Shown here: positions 17,510 to 25,550 of the stretch, piece after piece | Position numbering within the stretch: position 1 is the stretch's first letter | How the letters are laid out: every line of letters begins with the position of its first letter | DNA from: JAAZGD01 sp964489555 | GTDB lineage: Bacteria > Bacillota > Clostridia > Peptostreptococcales > Anaerovoracaceae | DNA: 42,458 nt | Direction: 5' to 3' | NCBI GenBank assembly: GCA_964489555.1 | Contig: CAZAZF010000012.1 | Span: 1-42,458, forward strand | Made by a program: the position numbers and the translations under genes | The notes under the pieces: model-generated | Seen by the model: only the letters and a program-made list of their open reading frames with translations | What the model was told of the DNA's origin: nothing | Databases searched by the model: none

Positions 17510-17538
17510 ATTATATCGAGGGGAAAAATCAGTGTCAA
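17510..17538 (-). promoter_or_regulatory. Consensus sigma-A promoter of the AOR operon
   Basis: Minus strand TTGACA, 17 bases, TATAAT: a perfect consensus. A start near 17503 would place the riboswitch-like leader at the 5' end of the message. A promoter this strong is normally held in check by a leader or repressor. Confidence 0.85.
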
Positions 17539-17547
17539 TAAACGGAC

Positions 17548-17602
17548 CAAAAAGAGAAGAAATCCTCAGAAAAAGAGCAAAGTAATGCCCCTCTCCTGAG
17601 GA
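17548..17602 (-). terminator. Intrinsic terminator after the large SLH gene
   Basis: The outer stem TCCTCAG/CTGAGGA and inner stem GAGAG/CTCTT have a three-T bulge and a 13-base loop, followed by a long pyrimidine tail rich in T on the minus strand. It begins 8 bases after the stop codon of the 1174-residue gene and separates it from the AOR promoter. Confidence 0.6.
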
Positions 17603-17609
17603 AATCGTA

Positions 17610-20600
17610 CTATTCCAGTTCTTTCTTTAATATGAGAGCCATCACCTTAGCCGCTTCTCCTCGGGTTGTGGTTCCTTTGGGGTCGAACCGTTCTTCCCCT
17701 TTGCCCTTTAGAATTTCTGCCGCTGCCAGCTTGTTGACCGCTTCTTTGGCGTAGTCGCTGATTTGGCTTTCATCGGCAAAAGTAGTTGCCTGGCCAATAC
17801 CCGGCTCAAAAGAGTCTCCTTTCATTTCCTTGTAGCGAAGCAATAACACGGCCATATCCTGACGTGTCAGGGGCTCCTGGGGTTGAATTCTTAAACCACC
17901 CTCTGTAGAAGGACTTCCTTGAAACAGGCCTTTTTCATATCCCCACAGAAGAGCAGTCCCGTACCAAGCGTCCCCGTCTCCATCTTCAAAGGGCCAAAGC
18001 CTTTCCCCATCATCCCTTACTTTGGATTCCTCTTGTCCTTCCAACCCCATCAAGATCCGGGCAAACTCGGCCCGGGTCAAGGAGCGATTGGGCAGAAAAG
18101 AATCCGCCGTGACCCCCGATACAATCTGGCGGGTGGACAGGTAGCTAATCCAAGGTCTAGCCCAGTGGTCTATAATATCCCCAAAAGCCGTAGGGGTGTG
18201 ACCTATTCCATACTTAGAAAAATGGTTCACCGAAAAGGTCCATTCTCCCGTGGTTTCGTCATAGGACGTGGACCGGACCCCCTCTAAGGTCCCATCCTCT
18301 TTCAGAAAATACACCAACATCTCTTCCGGTGTTTCTCCCTCTTTTAGCTCATACGCGAAGGTGATGGTCACCTTTCCCTGGAAGGAAGAAAACACAGTGC
18401 CCCCACTTCGGATGGTTAAATTCAAAACTGGTCGATTGCCAATGAGCGCCTGCTGTTCCTGAGTCAAGGTCATATCTCCATCCACTTTTTCTGCAATCAC
18501 TTCCAGATCCTTGATGCCTTGCTTCAACAAACCAGCTACCGTTTCCTGGTCCAAGGTTAATCGGACCAGAGAGCTTTCCATCTGAAAGCCGCCGCCCTCC
18601 TTTTGAATTCGATCCAAATCTTCTTTCTTCAAGTCCAAGGTAGCCTTGTTTCCTTTCACCACCGCTTCAAAAGACGTAGTATCCCCCTGGTTTTGGGCCT
18701 TCCAGGCAGAAGACCCCGGGTCTTGTGTATAATCACTGGTGTAGTACCACAAAACTTCATCTCCGATGGAAAGTCGGTAACTGTTGGCACCGGTGGTGCC
18801 GGCCACGCCCCCATTCACGGTAAATAACCATCCGGAGTTTTCTCCATTATCAAATTCATTCAACCCATTAATGCCCGTCACATAGGCTCTGGTTCCACTA
18901 ACGGACAAAGAGGTGTTGTCCAAAACATCCCGGGCCGTAATGCCTACATAATAGGGTTGGCCGGTTCTGGAATACAAGGTTTGGCCTCGTAAGCCTTTTA
19001 CGGTCAAAAATACTTCCTGTGCTGTTACTGTTAATCCCGCACCATCTTCCTGAGAGGATTCTCCGGTATCCGTAATGGTAATGGCTGTGCCGGAAGCAAA
19101 CCGAACTACTTGAGGAACCCCATGAACATCTGTTTTTGAAATTTGAACGATGTAGGCGCCAGGGGATACCCCTTCAATGGTCACTTGCCCCAAGACATTC
19201 GTCACAGAAGGCAAATCCACTCCGTCCCAACTCACCCGCACATCCGAAACGGGGATACTTCCACTCAATAGGGTAAGGGTGACCCCACTGCCGCTGACTT
19301 CAGCCTGCATGGACACCAAATCCGTCCCCCACCCCGGGTAATATCCATAGTACACAATGATTTCGTCTTCATCTTGGATTATCTGGCTTCCCAACCCGGA
19401 GCCGGCCACCCCATTCATAAAATAGACCCAACCGTCGTAAAAAGATGGATCGTATGACCCGGCAGTGACACCGTCTATCTGGCTCAAATATCCGCCACTG
19501 TAGGTATAGGATACACCGGCCGTAGAAAGCACTTGAGTTACCGCATCTCCCGCCGTCAGTTGCTTGGTTCCATCCCCCACCACGTCATAGGCAGAATAAT
19601 AGGCTACATTGTCAGTAGGCCCTTCTACTCGCACCGATACGGTTTTCACCTGAGTGCCTCCGGAAGCCATCCTTATTTCTGCTGGCAAGATGGCAGAATC
19701 ACTGGGTACAACCTGGATATATGTGTAGGTACTATCATCCCATGTAGTGGGCAAAATACTGAGATCGGTAGTGGCTTCAATGGGAGTGATTTCAACAAGG
19801 CCCAGGCCATCGGTGACGAAATCTCCATAAGAATCCCCGTTCCAATCAACAGAAGCGTTGGGCAATGAAGTGATAGCCCCTGTTGAAAGTTCTAAGTTTT
19901 TCACCGAAAACTCCACGGAAGCCCCAAAGGCAATGTTTATCTTTGGAACTCCCACTCCACTTCCTCCATATGAAAAATAGGTCACATAATCAAACCCTTC
20001 TGCCACAGCCAGAACGGCGCTGCCATCTTCCACTCGTTCTACTGTGATGCCCTCCTCATAATAGGAAAATCCACCTGAAATAGCGGAGCCGGATACTTTC
20101 CCTGCCACAAAGTCCAAAGAAGACCCGGTGGGCACCGTTACCTGCTTTTCCACATAAGAACTATCGGGTTTGACCATTTGCATGGAGGTGCTGATGTAAT
20201 GGGTTTGATTCAATTCCAAATTGGCATAGAAAGAATTCCCTTTCTTCACGTCCACCAATGCCAATGTGGCTTGTTTTGTAGAATATGCGTCCCAGACACC
20301 GGACCATGAAGTATACCACCCCTGTTCATCGCTGTAGATTCCGGAATCTAAAAGCCCCATGGCGGGGTTCGTGGTCCAAGTGGCCAAAGTATCTCCACTA
20401 GCCACCAATCCATACAAAACGCATGCTGTGGAATTGGCACTGTCCGATCCAAAGGCAGCGAACGCCCCGGAAGGAGATTGGCCCTCTTTCAGCCAATCAA
20501 TTAAATTGGTTTTCTCCGTATCAATGCCGGGGTAGCCGGAAAAGGCGGGCAGAGACAATGCCGCCAAGGCCAACCCGGAATCGTCGAAAGAAGTGCTTCC

Positions 20601-21134
20601 CCACGCCATGTAGCCTCCGGATTCGTCCTGTGCATCCAACAAGTAATCGATGGCTCCTGTAGTGCTATACGGTATGGCTGTTACACCGCTACTTCTATTG
20701 TATGCCTCCAAGGCCAACACCTGCATGGCATAGGTGGAAACAGATGGCGCCGAGACTACCTGACCTTCGGAAACCAAACTTTCAGCCAACTCCCGGGCTA
20801 TTATTGCGTCTCCTTTCATCAAGGCAGCAAACAAGCCTGCCGCACCGGTTCCGGTGGCCGGCAACACATAATCACTAATATCCACGCCCCCGCTATAGGA
20901 GTTTGAGGGCTGTCCTTCTAGGTAAGAGTAGATAGCTGCCAACTCCTCCCAATCATCCAGTACTTTGTCTTGAGTCCCGTTATAGTAGTTGTTGATGGCA
21001 TTGGTGACAGCTCCTTCTAAGGGATCCGGCCCGTCTGCATATGCATCTTCCACAAAAGGAACCACCAGCAACCCCAGGACAAGGGCTACCACCAACAAAA
21101 AGGAAAGTCCTTTCCTGCATTTTTCATGTTTCAT
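17610..21134 (-). CDS. Giant S-layer-anchored transcobalamin-like protein (alpha-toroid, two DUF4430, SLH)
   Basis: 1174 residues. A signal peptide (1-34) is followed by an alpha/alpha-toroid of the prenyltransferase/squalene-cyclase type (about 40-305; QDESGGYMAWG, LIDWLKEGQSPSGAF), a beta-rich linker, a first DUF4430 domain (about 497-600; YDGWVYFMNGVAGSGLGSQI), a beta-sandwich segment (605-695), and a second DUF4430 domain (about 705-803; GINGLNEFDNGENSGWLFTV). A beta segment (815-975) and three SLH motifs (982-1174; LTRAEFARIL, LTRQDMAVLL, TTRGEAAKVM) complete it. In animal transcobalamin the same two folds enclose cobalamin. A cobalamin riboswitch precedes the gene, so surface B12 (or corrinoid) capture is the best guess. 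Binding is unproven; DUF4430 domains also occur in other surface proteins. Confidence 0.85.
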   Translation of the reverse strand: MKHEKCRKGLSFLLVVALVLGLLVVPFVEDAYADGPDPLEGAVTNAINNYYNGTQDKVLDDWEELAAIYSYLEGQPSNSYSGGVDISDYVLPATGTGAAGLFAALMKGDAIIARELAESLVSEGQVVSAPSVSTYAMQVLALEAYNRSSGVTAIPYSTTGAIDYLLDAQDESGGYMAWGSTSFDDSGLALAALSLPAFSGYPGIDTEKTNLIDWLKEGQSPSGAFAAFGSDSANSTACVLYGLVASGDTLATWTTNPAMGLLDSGIYSDEQGWYTSWSGVWDAYSTKQATLALVDVKKGNSFYANLELNQTHYISTSMQMVKPDSSYVEKQVTVPTGSSLDFVAGKVSGSAISGGFSYYEEGITVERVEDGSAVLAVAEGFDYVTYFSYGGSGVGVPKINIAFGASVEFSVKNLELSTGAITSLPNASVDWNGDSYGDFVTDGLGLVEITPIEATTDLSILPTTWDDSTYTYIQVVPSDSAILPAEIRMASGGTQVKTVSVRVEGPTDNVAYYSAYDVVGDGTKQLTAGDAVTQVLSTAGVSYTYSGGYLSQIDGVTAGSYDPSFYDGWVYFMNGVAGSGLGSQIIQDEDEIIVYYGYYPGWGTDLVSMQAEVSGSGVTLTLLSGSIPVSDVRVSWDGVDLPSVTNVLGQVTIEGVSPGAYIVQISKTDVHGVPQVVRFASGTAITITDTGESSQEDGAGLTVTAQEVFLTVKGLRGQTLYSRTGQPYYVGITARDVLDNTSLSVSGTRAYVTGINGLNEFDNGENSGWLFTVNGGVAGTTGANSYRLSIGDEVLWYYTSDYTQDPGSSAWKAQNQGDTTSFEAVVKGNKATLDLKKEDLDRIQKEGGGFQMESSLVRLTLDQETVAGLLKQGIKDLEVIAEKVDGDMTLTQEQQALIGNRPVLNLTIRSGGTVFSSFQGKVTITFAYELKEGETPEEMLVYFLKEDGTLEGVRSTSYDETTGEWTFSVNHFSKYGIGHTPTAFGDIIDHWARPWISYLSTRQIVSGVTADSFLPNRSLTRAEFARILMGLEGQEESKVRDDGERLWPFEDGDGDAWYGTALLWGYEKGLFQGSPSTEGGLRIQPQEPLTRQDMAVLLLRYKEMKGDSFEPGIGQATTFADESQISDYAKEAVNKLAAAEILKGKGEERFDPKGTTTRGEAAKVMALILKKELE

Positions 21135-21171
21135 TTTTCACTTACCTCCACTAATCATTTTAGAGCGGATG

Positions 21172-21203
21172 AAAAGCAAAAGACTGTGAGAAACCCCACA
21201 GTC
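21172..21203 (-). terminator. Riboswitch terminator of the giant SLH gene
   Basis: A GACTGTG/CACAGTC-type stem (21182-21203) is followed by a T-rich run on the minus strand, about 40 bases before the gene start. It would end transcription when the upstream aptamer is occupied. Confidence 0.8.
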
Positions 21204-21254
21204 CGTATTTACTGGTTGCAATAAAAAACAAGCTCTCCGATTTCCGCGTCGGCT

Positions 21255-21425
21255 GCTTCGGTTTTAAGCAGGTCTCCTGGCTCACGGATCTTTGTGTTGA
21301 TATCCTTCCCGGTTTCCCAGTGGATGCAAATTGCCTTATCTTCACTCCCCGTTTACAGTGGCGGGACCGCATGGGCTTTTCACCCATTTCCCATCTTCGC
21401 CGGCCTATGGCCGGAACTTAAAACT
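21255..21425 (-). promoter_or_regulatory. Cobalamin riboswitch (full-length class)
   Basis: On the minus strand the order is GGGAAATGGGTGAAAAGCCC, GCGGTCCCGCCACTGT, CCACTGGGAAACCGGGAAGG and the B12 box GAGCCAGGAGACCTGC (21267-21283). These are all the main conserved blocks of the Cobalamin RNA family, including the GCCACTG element and peripheral stem. With the terminator at 21172-21203 it should act as an OFF switch for the 1174-residue gene. It sits between that gene and the end of the ECF operon. Confidence 0.95.
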
Positions 21426-21448
21426 CGATTCAATTTTCTTTGAGTTCA

Positions 21449-21476
21449 ATATATCATCCTTGTGGAATGAAAACAA
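21449..21476 (-). promoter_or_regulatory. Sigma-A promoter upstream of the first cobalamin riboswitch
   Basis: Minus strand TTGTTT, 17 bases, TATATT, ending about 25 bases before the aptamer. It gives the SLH gene its own riboswitch-controlled message even though the ECF operon lies immediately upstream. Confidence 0.6.
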
Positions 21477-21500
21477 GTATTTTATGCTGCCCTATGTGTT

Positions 21501-24017
21501 TTATGCTCCCGAATACACCAGTCCATATTTTTTCTTAATGCGTTGGATCTTTTCTACAACGGGTTTGGTGAGGAACCAAAGAAAAATGACCGTGGCACCC
21601 GTATTGAGAAGATTGAAGGGCAAGGCCAGTCCATACACCGTCAACGCCCACTGCCAAAAGCTCCCTCCCGGATTCAGGGCCAACAAGGTCCACAAGTCCA
21701 CAACCAGGCCATATAAAAAGAAACTGGCCAGGGCACCAAATACAATCACACCTCTTCGATTTCCCGTCAGCACCTTTTTCTCTGCCAATCGTCCGGCTAA
21801 AAAACCCACCAGCCCCAGAGCGGCCATTTGCCAGGGAGTCCAGGGCCCCTGACCAAAAAAGAAATTGGATACGAAGGCGGTCATGGCGCCCGTCATGAAC
21901 CCGGCAGGACTTCCCAGGGTCAGGCCTGCCAGGATAACCAAGGCCAAAACAGGCTTGAATTGAGGCACCATGAAAAAAGCGGCCCGCCCTAAAACGCCCA
22001 AGGTAATCAGCACAGCAATCACCATGATTTCCCGGGCCTGTGGCTTTCTCCCTTCGAACACAGCAAAGAAAGGAATCAAGGTATATGTTACCAAGAGGAA
22101 ACTCATGGCATAATATTTTCGGTCATCCAACCAGAAGGTCCCCAGCCATAGGGTCAAAGGAATGAGTGCCAGGGAACAACCCATCCACAACTTCACCTGG
22201 AAGGACAAGGGTCGTGGGTCCGCCCCCACCTTTGGGGTCGGTTCGGGGTCGGTTCTAGAACCGACCCCACTTTCAGGTTCATCTTTCGGCCAGTTGTTTT
22301 GGTCTCTGATGCCGGAACCATCCTCTTCGTCAAAAAAACATTCCGGTTTCTTCAGCCCGAAATTTTCTCGGATTAACCCCACTACTTCTTCCGGCGTTAC
22401 CGCTCGATGAAGCAGGTGGCGAGACATCCGGTTGGCGGCGGTGGTATAAAAACTGTTACCGGAAAAAAAGGTTCGAGGAGGCCCGGAAGTAGTTAGGTTT
22501 CCTTGAAACATCATGGCACAACGATCCCCGTATCTTCCGCAAAATTCAATGTCATGAGACACCATGATGATGGTAATTCCTTGAGCCACCAATTCCTTCA
22601 GTATTTGCGCCAACCGATCTTGAAAGAAACGGTCCAACCCCTTTGTCGGTTCGTCCAATAGCAGGATGTCCGGCTGAGTCAACAGAAGTTTTGCCAAAGC
22701 CAACCGTTGCTGCTCTCCGCCGGAAAGATCGTAAGGATGCGCCGTAAGAAGGGACAAGAGGCCCATCTTTTTGGCCACTTCCCGGATTTGCCCCTTCGTA
22801 TTTTCCAAATCCGTTTTTCCTTCTTTTTTCCAACGGGAAAAAACCTCTTCCAAATCCTCTTCCACCGTGGATTTCACAAAGAGAGCCTGCGGATTTTGAG
22901 GAAGAAGAGCCACCTTGCCATCATGAGTGATTTTGCCTCGATAGGGTTTTTGAAGGGCTGCCATCAACCGAAGGGCTGTGGTTTTGCCGGTGCCATTGCC
23001 CCCCACCAAACAAAAAAGCTCGCCGGGATATACTTGCAATGAAAAATCCCGTATCACATCTTTTTCTTCCTTCCCATATCGAAACCACACTTCCTTCATG
23101 GAAAGGGCCGGCTCTCTTCCGGAAAACCGGTATGGTTCCGGCAAAGGCAGTTCCCCCGGTTCCGGTGTTTTCTCCTGAAACACTTCCGATAACCATTTTC
23201 GACCATCCCTTACCGTAACCGGACAGGAAAGCTCTTGGCGAAAGCCTTCTTCATAGAGTTCTCCGTAAATTTTTAAGGGTGCCGGCATGGCCCGAGACAT
23301 TGGATGGTTTCCCGCAGCCAAGATGGCTCCCGTATTTTCCGGCGTGTCCTGCGAAAAAAGAGCTCCCTGCTCCAACACCCAAACCCGGTCCGCCACCGCC
23401 AAAACTTCATCCAACCGATGCTCCGAAATAATGACGGTGGTTCCGATTTCCCGGTTGATTTTTTCCACCATGGAGAGAAACTCTCCTGCGGCAATGGGGT
23501 CCAGTTGGGAAGTGGGTTCATCCAGCAACAACACATCCGGTTGAAGCACCATCACAGAGGCCAGATTCAAAATTTGCTTCTGCCCTCCTGACAACTCCGC
23601 CACCTTTTTATAGAACCAGTCCTGAATCCCAAAAAAGCTGGCCATCTCCGTAACACGAAGTCGTATGGTTTCCTGATCCATGCCCAAGCTTTCCAGGCCG
23701 AAGGCCAGTTCATGCCAAACTTTATCCGTAACAATTTGATGGTCCGGGTTTTGAAACACATAACCAATTCGACGGGCTTGCTCCTCTTCCGTCAGTTCTA
23801 CCAATTTTTTCCGAAAAAACCAAACGTCTCCTTCTTTTTCTCCGAACGGAGTTAGTGGTCCTTTCAGATTTCGAAGCAAGGTGGTTTTCCCGGAACCGGA
23901 GCCACCGATAACCACCACAAAGCTTCCCTCCTCGATGGAAACAGAAATGTTGGACAGGGCGGGTTCAATCCTTCCGGGATAGGTAAAGCTTAGATTTTTG
24001 ATTGTAAAAGCTTCCAT
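21501..24017 (-). CDS. Fused ECF transporter: EcfA-EcfA'-S component (probable cobalamin uptake)
   Basis: 838 residues with three modules. ATPase 1 (about 1-245): Walker A GGSGSGKTT (38-46), LSGGQ (142-146), LLLDEP, switch His200. ATPase 2 (about 300-520): GGNGTGKTT (339-347), LSGGEQ (431-436), LLLDEP. After a hydrophilic linker (555-608) comes a membrane module (about 609-825) with six hydrophobic segments and GRAAFFMVPQFKPVLALVIL, the shape of CbrT-type S components. These three parts are normally separate proteins; with EcfT from the upstream gene they make a complete ECF importer. The B12 riboswitch on the operon and the DUF4430 partners indicate cobalamin or a corrinoid as substrate. The start overlaps ecfT by 28 bases. 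A 24-base palindrome sits in the linker codons. Confidence 0.88.
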   Translation of the reverse strand: MEAFTIKNLSFTYPGRIEPALSNISVSIEEGSFVVVIGGSGSGKTTLLRNLKGPLTPFGEKEGDVWFFRKKLVELTEEEQARRIGYVFQNPDHQIVTDKVWHELAFGLESLGMDQETIRLRVTEMASFFGIQDWFYKKVAELSGGQKQILNLASVMVLQPDVLLLDEPTSQLDPIAAGEFLSMVEKINREIGTTVIISEHRLDEVLAVADRVWVLEQGALFSQDTPENTGAILAAGNHPMSRAMPAPLKIYGELYEEGFRQELSCPVTVRDGRKWLSEVFQEKTPEPGELPLPEPYRFSGREPALSMKEVWFRYGKEEKDVIRDFSLQVYPGELFCLVGGNGTGKTTALRLMAALQKPYRGKITHDGKVALLPQNPQALFVKSTVEEDLEEVFSRWKKEGKTDLENTKGQIREVAKKMGLLSLLTAHPYDLSGGEQQRLALAKLLLTQPDILLLDEPTKGLDRFFQDRLAQILKELVAQGITIIMVSHDIEFCGRYGDRCAMMFQGNLTTSGPPRTFFSGNSFYTTAANRMSRHLLHRAVTPEEVVGLIRENFGLKKPECFFDEEDGSGIRDQNNWPKDEPESGVGSRTDPEPTPKVGADPRPLSFQVKLWMGCSLALIPLTLWLGTFWLDDRKYYAMSFLLVTYTLIPFFAVFEGRKPQAREIMVIAVLITLGVLGRAAFFMVPQFKPVLALVILAGLTLGSPAGFMTGAMTAFVSNFFFGQGPWTPWQMAALGLVGFLAGRLAEKKVLTGNRRGVIVFGALASFFLYGLVVDLWTLLALNPGGSFWQWALTVYGLALPFNLLNTGATVIFLWFLTKPVVEKIQRIKKKYGLVYSGA
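22234..22268. repeat. Perfect palindrome plus direct repeat inside the ecf linker
   Basis: GGGGTCGGTT (22245-22254), CTAG, AACCGACCCC (22259-22268) is a perfect 24-base palindrome. Directly before it an 11-base copy of its left arm (22234-22244) is repeated in tandem. It encodes part of the flexible linker (about residues 584-595) between the second ATPase and the S component. It looks like a small mobile palindromic (REP-like) insertion tolerated in frame. Confidence 0.75.
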
Positions 24018-24877
24018 TTATACTCCTCCGCTCCCGAAAGAATCAGGGGCAAATAACAAAGAATTCCATAAGCGAGAAAAAAAAGCCAGGACAAGGGTCC
24101 CGTTTCCGGCACCTTGATGGCAGGAAAATATTGAATCCGGTACAGTTGATTGCCGACTCCGAAAAGTAGCACAATGGTTATGAGCCCCAACAAAACTAAC
24201 AGACTACGGTCTCTCCCATCCAACCGATAGGTGGAAAAAGCGGTTCTTCCGGGAAGGCCATACCCTCTGGCTTTCATGGAGTCCGCCGTATCGATGGCGT
24301 TCTCTAAAGACCATGTTAACATCATAGAAGTGGCCTTTAAACCGCTTTGAATCCTTCCCCGGAGAGTTCCACCCTCCCACTCCTGCCCCAAAGATTTCCG
24401 GGCTTGTAAAATCACTTTGTATTGCTCCTGGAATCGGGGAACAAACCTGAGCACCATGGAAAAGATTAAAGAAAGGGATGGCATGAGGCGACCGAAAAGA
24501 TAAATGAATTTATCGCTGGTCATCACCTGGTTGTAGCAGGAAAACCATAATACCACCGTGCCTAGCATGAATCCCGTCACCACACCATAATAAATGGATT
24601 CCAATGTGATGGGATTGTCTCTCATATAGGTAAGAATCGTGATTCCCCGATGATTGAATAAGGGATTCACCAAGGACAGCACCACCATCATAGGCAACAA
24701 GAAAAGAAATAGAAACCGCAAGATTTTTTTGCCTCCCAAATACAGCGCATAGATGCAGGCACCGGTAAAGGAGATTCCCAACAATACCGGATGAAGAAAA
24801 AACATGGCGGTTCCAATCACCATAGCAAAGAATATGAAATTCACCACGGGGTGATAGGCCGAAAATCCACGATCCAT
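23990..24877 (-). CDS. ecfT: ECF transporter transmembrane component EcfT
   Basis: The preferred start is the ATG at 24877 (MDRGFSAYHPVVNFIFF), with an AAGGGA site 7 bases upstream, giving 295 residues. A reading frame extending to 24952 would overlap the lipoprotein gene. There are five to six hydrophobic segments (early block about 14-75, one near 105-130, last near 245-285). The cytoplasmic coupling region contains ADSMKARGYG, the Ala-Arg-Gly motif by which EcfT contacts the ATPases. It joins the fused ATPase/S protein of the next gene to form the importer. Its 3' end overlaps that gene by 28 bases, so expression is probably coupled. Confidence 0.9.
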   Translation of the reverse strand: MDRGFSAYHPVVNFIFFAMVIGTAMFFLHPVLLGISFTGACIYALYLGGKKILRFLFLFLLPMMVVLSLVNPLFNHRGITILTYMRDNPITLESIYYGVVTGFMLGTVVLWFSCYNQVMTSDKFIYLFGRLMPSLSLIFSMVLRFVPRFQEQYKVILQARKSLGQEWEGGTLRGRIQSGLKATSMMLTWSLENAIDTADSMKARGYGLPGRTAFSTYRLDGRDRSLLVLLGLITIVLLFGVGNQLYRIQYFPAIKVPETGPLSWLFFLAYGILCYLPLILSGAEEYKWKLLQSKI

Positions 24878-24911
24878 AACGCTTTCCCTTGTAGCTTCCT
24901 TTCTGTGGTTG

Positions 24912-25550
24912 TTATTCTCCCTTTTGTTCCAAATAATCGCCACCCACATCACGGCCCAAATCTAATGTAAAAATCCATTCCACCACATCTCCCGCCTTAA
25001 GTACATATGCACTGGCTCCTCGATTGGGAAAGACTCCATTGACTCGATACATCCACCCGGACAACTCTCCCGCATCGAATTCATAGAGGTTATGGATTCC
25101 CTCAATATAGGTGCTGTTATAGATGGGCGTTCGGGTAAATTCCATGTGAATTCCTTGCTGTCTTGTTCCCCTTTGAAGAAGGTCAAACACCGTATCCCCT
25201 TCCTGCCAGTTGAACTCGGTCAAAGGCAGAATCTCCCCATTTCCAGGAACCAGTCCCTGCTTCCCTTCCGGCAAACGGGACAGATTGACCACCAATTGCT
25301 GGCAAGTGATGGAAAGGTGGCAAGTGGCCACAGGCATAGGTTGAACGGTTTCCTTTGCCGTTTTCTCAGGCTCTCCCTCGGAAGCCTTCTCCTCCACCAA
25401 TGGGACATCGGTAATAGACGATGGAGCGCCGGTCTCATGGAACTCTTCTTCCACTGCCGGTTCACTACACCCGGAAACGCTCAGAAGGAGGACTAGAAAA
25501 AACAGGAACGCCAACCCGCCTCGTAGAATCTTGTGCTTGTGAAGTTTCAT
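24912..25550 (-). CDS. DUF4430 lipoprotein, probable cobalamin-binding beta domain
   Basis: 212 residues. A type II signal peptide with lipobox LSVSGC (Cys28) anchors it to the outer face of the membrane. A Glu/Pro-rich spacer (29-75) leads to a DUF4430 domain (about 112-200) with GDTVFDLLQRG, YIEGIHNLYEFD, LSGWMYRVNG and LKAGDVVEWIFTLDLGRDVG, the conserved core of this family. DUF4430 is the fold of the C-terminal domain of transcobalamin and intrinsic factor. Its start overlaps the preceding alpha-toroid gene by ATGA, and ecfT follows. I infer it works with that protein to hand a corrinoid to the ECF importer. Confidence 0.85.
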   Translation of the reverse strand: MKLHKHKILRGGLAFLFFLVLLLSVSGCSEPAVEEEFHETGAPSSITDVPLVEEKASEGEPEKTAKETVQPMPVATCHLSITCQQLVVNLSRLPEGKQGLVPGNGEILPLTEFNWQEGDTVFDLLQRGTRQQGIHMEFTRTPIYNSTYIEGIHNLYEFDAGELSGWMYRVNGVFPNRGASAYVLKAGDVVEWIFTLDLGRDVGGDYLEQKGE

